A stretch of 64,000 nucleotides of DNA from Sphingobacterium bambusae (GTDB lineage Bacteria > Bacteroidota > Bacteroidia > Sphingobacteriales > Sphingobacteriaceae). Positions 62,400 through 64,000 of this stretch are shown one piece after another. The notes beneath the pieces were generated by a model that was not told the DNA's origin, did not search any database, and worked only from the letters and a program-made list of their open reading frames with translations. Numbering within the stretch: the stretch's first letter is position 1; each line of letters starts with the position of its first letter. The position numbers were made by a program, and so were the translations under genes. The DNA is taken from positions 744,001 to 808,000 of the forward strand of contig NZ_CP138332.1 in assembly GCF_033955345.1 (NCBI RefSeq), given 5' to 3'.

Positions 62400-62428
62400 T
62401 TTGTTCTTTAAAAAAATTCTAAATAGCC

Positions 62429-63400
62429 TTAAATGTTAACTATTTCAATATCGACGATTCCATTACACAAAGCACTTCTGCATATTAAATATTGCAACGT
62501 TCGTGCAAAATTTCTTATTTCACGATATTCCAATAAGTTCTCTTTAACTGTCTTTCCGATATGTTCCTTTTTAGAGTACAATTCTATTGACTTATTAAGT
62601 GCATTTAGAGTCAGCGGTATATCGACTAGATGTAAAAGACCATCATCAACTTTGGAGACGTCTATTGAAAAATCGTAATCTCGCACACTTTTAGGCTCAA
62701 CCTTAAGTTTTTGCCAACCATCTCGAAGACGTTTGGCCGAAACTTTTTTGAACATATCATCGCTAAGATCATTCGGAATCAAAATAGTCACTTTTAAGTC
62801 GCTAATATTAAATCGTGTAGCATTTTGCAGAAAAAAGTCTTTTTTTTCACTTTTATCTTCCAAAAGGCGTTCAACGGTACGCTCAATAAAATTTGAAAAA
62901 TAACCAAAAGCCAATGTCGTACTAGGAAGAAAGCCTAAATCAAAGGTTGCCTCCTTACTTTCAATATGCTGTTTAATAAGTTCACATGACTCATTAAGCT
63001 TAATACCAAAATCTGGAGATTGAATCAAAGGTATGCGAGGCAATGTTATCCCTAGGAGATCGGAGGGTAGCTTCGAGGACTCTTGCAGAACCAAAAATGT
63101 CCTTGAACTACCGATTCCACCAGTAAACAAACCGTATTCAAAGATGACATTATCACGTGGAGACATAGTCTTTCTGCCTCTTGAAAGTGTAACATCATCA
63201 GTACTAGCGATAAGAACAGCATAATCAAAAAAACTTAGCTGCGAGGTTAAATTATCGAAGCTACTTTTGTTCAGATCAAATAGATTAGTCCAAACAGTAA
63301 TTTTACCGGTAGATCCAAGAATTCGCGCCATCTCATTTGCTATTGTGAGTCCTTCTTTACTGGAGCCGATAAAGATCGTTGGCAAAACATTATCTAACAT
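62429..63400 (-). CDS. cap12: TIR-STING CBASS effector (Cap12 type)
   Basis: 323 residues. The N-terminal TIR-like domain (about 7-145) starts PTIFIGSSKEGLTIANEMA and carries the SPRDNVIFEYGLFTGGIG signature, with Glu88 at the expected NAD-cleaving position, then RTFLVLQ and LPSDLLGITL. The C-terminal half (about 160-323) is a bacterial STING domain: LAFGYFSNFIERTVERLL is the first ligand-lid helix, and VDIPLTLNALNKSIELYSK the late helix. In such proteins c-di-GMP binding to STING makes filaments that deplete NAD+. Its start overlaps the CD-NTase stop by 11 bases. It closely recalls the Sphingobacterium faecium TIR-STING. The catalytic residues look intact. Confidence 0.88.
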   Translation of the reverse strand: MLDNVLPTIFIGSSKEGLTIANEMARILGSTGKITVWTNLFDLNKSSFDNLTSQLSFFDYAVLIASTDDVTLSRGRKTMSPRDNVIFEYGLFTGGIGSSRTFLVLQESSKLPSDLLGITLPRIPLIQSPDFGIKLNESCELIKQHIESKEATFDLGFLPSTTLAFGYFSNFIERTVERLLEDKSEKKDFFLQNATRFNISDLKVTILIPNDLSDDMFKKVSAKRLRDGWQKLKVEPKSVRDYDFSIDVSKVDDGLLHLVDIPLTLNALNKSIELYSKKEHIGKTVKENLLEYREIRNFARTLQYLICRSALCNGIVDIEIVNI

Positions 63401-64000
63401 AACTCTGAACTAAATGGATAGCGAGATCTTTTAAAACATCATCAAGTTCTACACACATATGCTGTAACGCGCGAACCTTTCTATCCTTACCTTTAAAAAT
63501 AAATTCAGATCCATCTACAGAAACCAATGAATCTCGATATAGACTATCGGTATTCAACCTTTCAAATTCATGATACAATACGGGTACAAGCTCGTAGAAT
63601 GGTTTTGTAGCATACTTACCGGTATTAATGTTATAACATATGGCGTTAATTTCAAAGCTAGAGAGATCAATCTCAAAATCTGCGTCACACTTGATTGTTT
63701 TAGCAAAACGTATCATTTTCTTAAGACGTCCATTAACGGTCCCATCTTTTCCATTAATTCTTTCGATACTTACAAAAGGAGATTCTACACGTCCAACATC
63801 GTTGGATTCCTTGTCGTAAATTCTAATGCTGTTCTTCCTGATATCAGCATCTCGTATTCCTTCAAAAGTGTTATGCCACGCGGCAACAACAATATCAACA
63901 TCGCGGTGTAAATGTTGGTTGGTAATCGCTATTGATTTTGATTTACTCGTATCACAGAGAAAATATGCACTCGTCAATTTCCTTTCAGAGGACATCCTAA
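63390..64000 (-). CDS. CD-NTase (CdnE-like cyclic dinucleotide synthase), C-terminal part, cut by window end
   Basis: At least 203 codons; the frame is open to the last base (AGG codon before the ATG at 63995), so the start and the first catalytic motif lie outside the window. RDVDIVVAAWH is likely the strand holding a late metal-binding Asp of the nucleotidyltransferase core. The following NSIRIYDKESNDVG, FVSIERINGKDGTVNGRLKKMIRFAKTIK and IDLSSFEINAICYNI segments match the helical part of CdnE-type enzymes. It would make a cyclic dinucleotide, probably 3',3'-c-di-GMP given its STING partner, upon phage infection. Translationally coupled to TIR-STING. The CD-NTase clade cannot be fixed without the N-terminus. 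Confidence 0.8.
   Translation of the reverse strand, partial: RMSSERKLTSAYFLCDTSKSKSIAITNQHLHRDVDIVVAAWHNTFEGIRDADIRKNSIRIYDKESNDVGRVESPFVSIERINGKDGTVNGRLKKMIRFAKTIKCDADFEIDLSSFEINAICYNINTGKYATKPFYELVPVLYHEFERLNTDSLYRDSLVSVDGSEFIFKGKDRKVRALQHMCVELDDVLKDLAIHLVQSYVR

Noticed and set aside
1..64000. CRISPR arrays and rRNA genes
   Set aside because: No regularly spaced short direct repeats and no rRNA-like conserved stretches were found.

Overview
The window is a contig piece from a Bacteroidota bacterium, most likely the Sphingobacteriaceae and plausibly Sphingobacterium. The basis is three SusC/SusD pairs, an ECF sigma/FecR pair, a one-protein hybrid two-component sensor, TAnnTTTG-type -7 promoter elements, lipoprotein signals without Enterobacteria-like RBSs, and a TIR-STING CBASS effector of the kind known from Sphingobacterium faecium. 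The genus is inferred by family resemblance, not by a search.

Layout. 1-8.6 kb: two divergent ECF sigma genes (the left one cut by the window edge), then sigma, FecR anti-sigma, SusC with an STN signalling domain, SusD and a TlpA-like thioredoxin, ending at a clear terminator. 9.0-16.5 kb: an L-fucose block with a GH29 alpha-L-fucosidase, a sugar mutarotase, an AraC regulator, and a FucP permease/aldo-keto reductase/zinc dehydrogenase operon. 16.8-22.0 kb: an unrelated insert-like stretch (DoxX, siderophore-interacting flavoprotein, two TetR regulators, a decayed IS3 transposase, a two-gene small membrane protein operon). 22.3-42.0 kb: a polysaccharide utilisation locus (SusC-SusD-GH95-GH2-beta-propeller hydrolase operon, a hybrid two-component regulator, a second GH95, and a second AraC paralogous to the first). 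42.1-49.9 kb: a third SusC-SusD pair with two surface glycan-binding-type lipoproteins. 50.6-57.7 kb: housekeeping and accessory genes (PKD lipoprotein, small secreted protein, beta-barrel protein, PCMD lipoprotein, MscS channel, lycopene cyclase) and an eroded tyrosine integrase. 58.0-64.0 kb: a 3'-terminal tRNA-Ser fragment with terminator and repeats, followed by two defence systems on the minus strand: an IetAS-type AAA+ ATPase/subtilisin pair and a CBASS operon (CD-NTase, cut by the window end, plus TIR-STING).

How the parts work together. The glycan genes form a fucose-centred programme: SusCD pairs import fucosylated oligosaccharides, GH95/GH29 release L-fucose, GH2 and the propeller hydrolase trim the rest, FucP imports fucose, and the mutarotase and two oxidoreductases start its oxidation. 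A shared site was found by eye: two copies of ATCGAC/ATCGAT exactly 21 bp apart, upstream of GH29, of fucP, of the third susC, and between the mutarotase and the first araC. It is the best candidate for the operator of the two AraC paralogues. The PUL sensor kinase has the histidine of its H-box exchanged with the asparagine three residues before it. At the right end the two defence systems lie beside a tRNA-Ser remnant typical of an integration hot spot.
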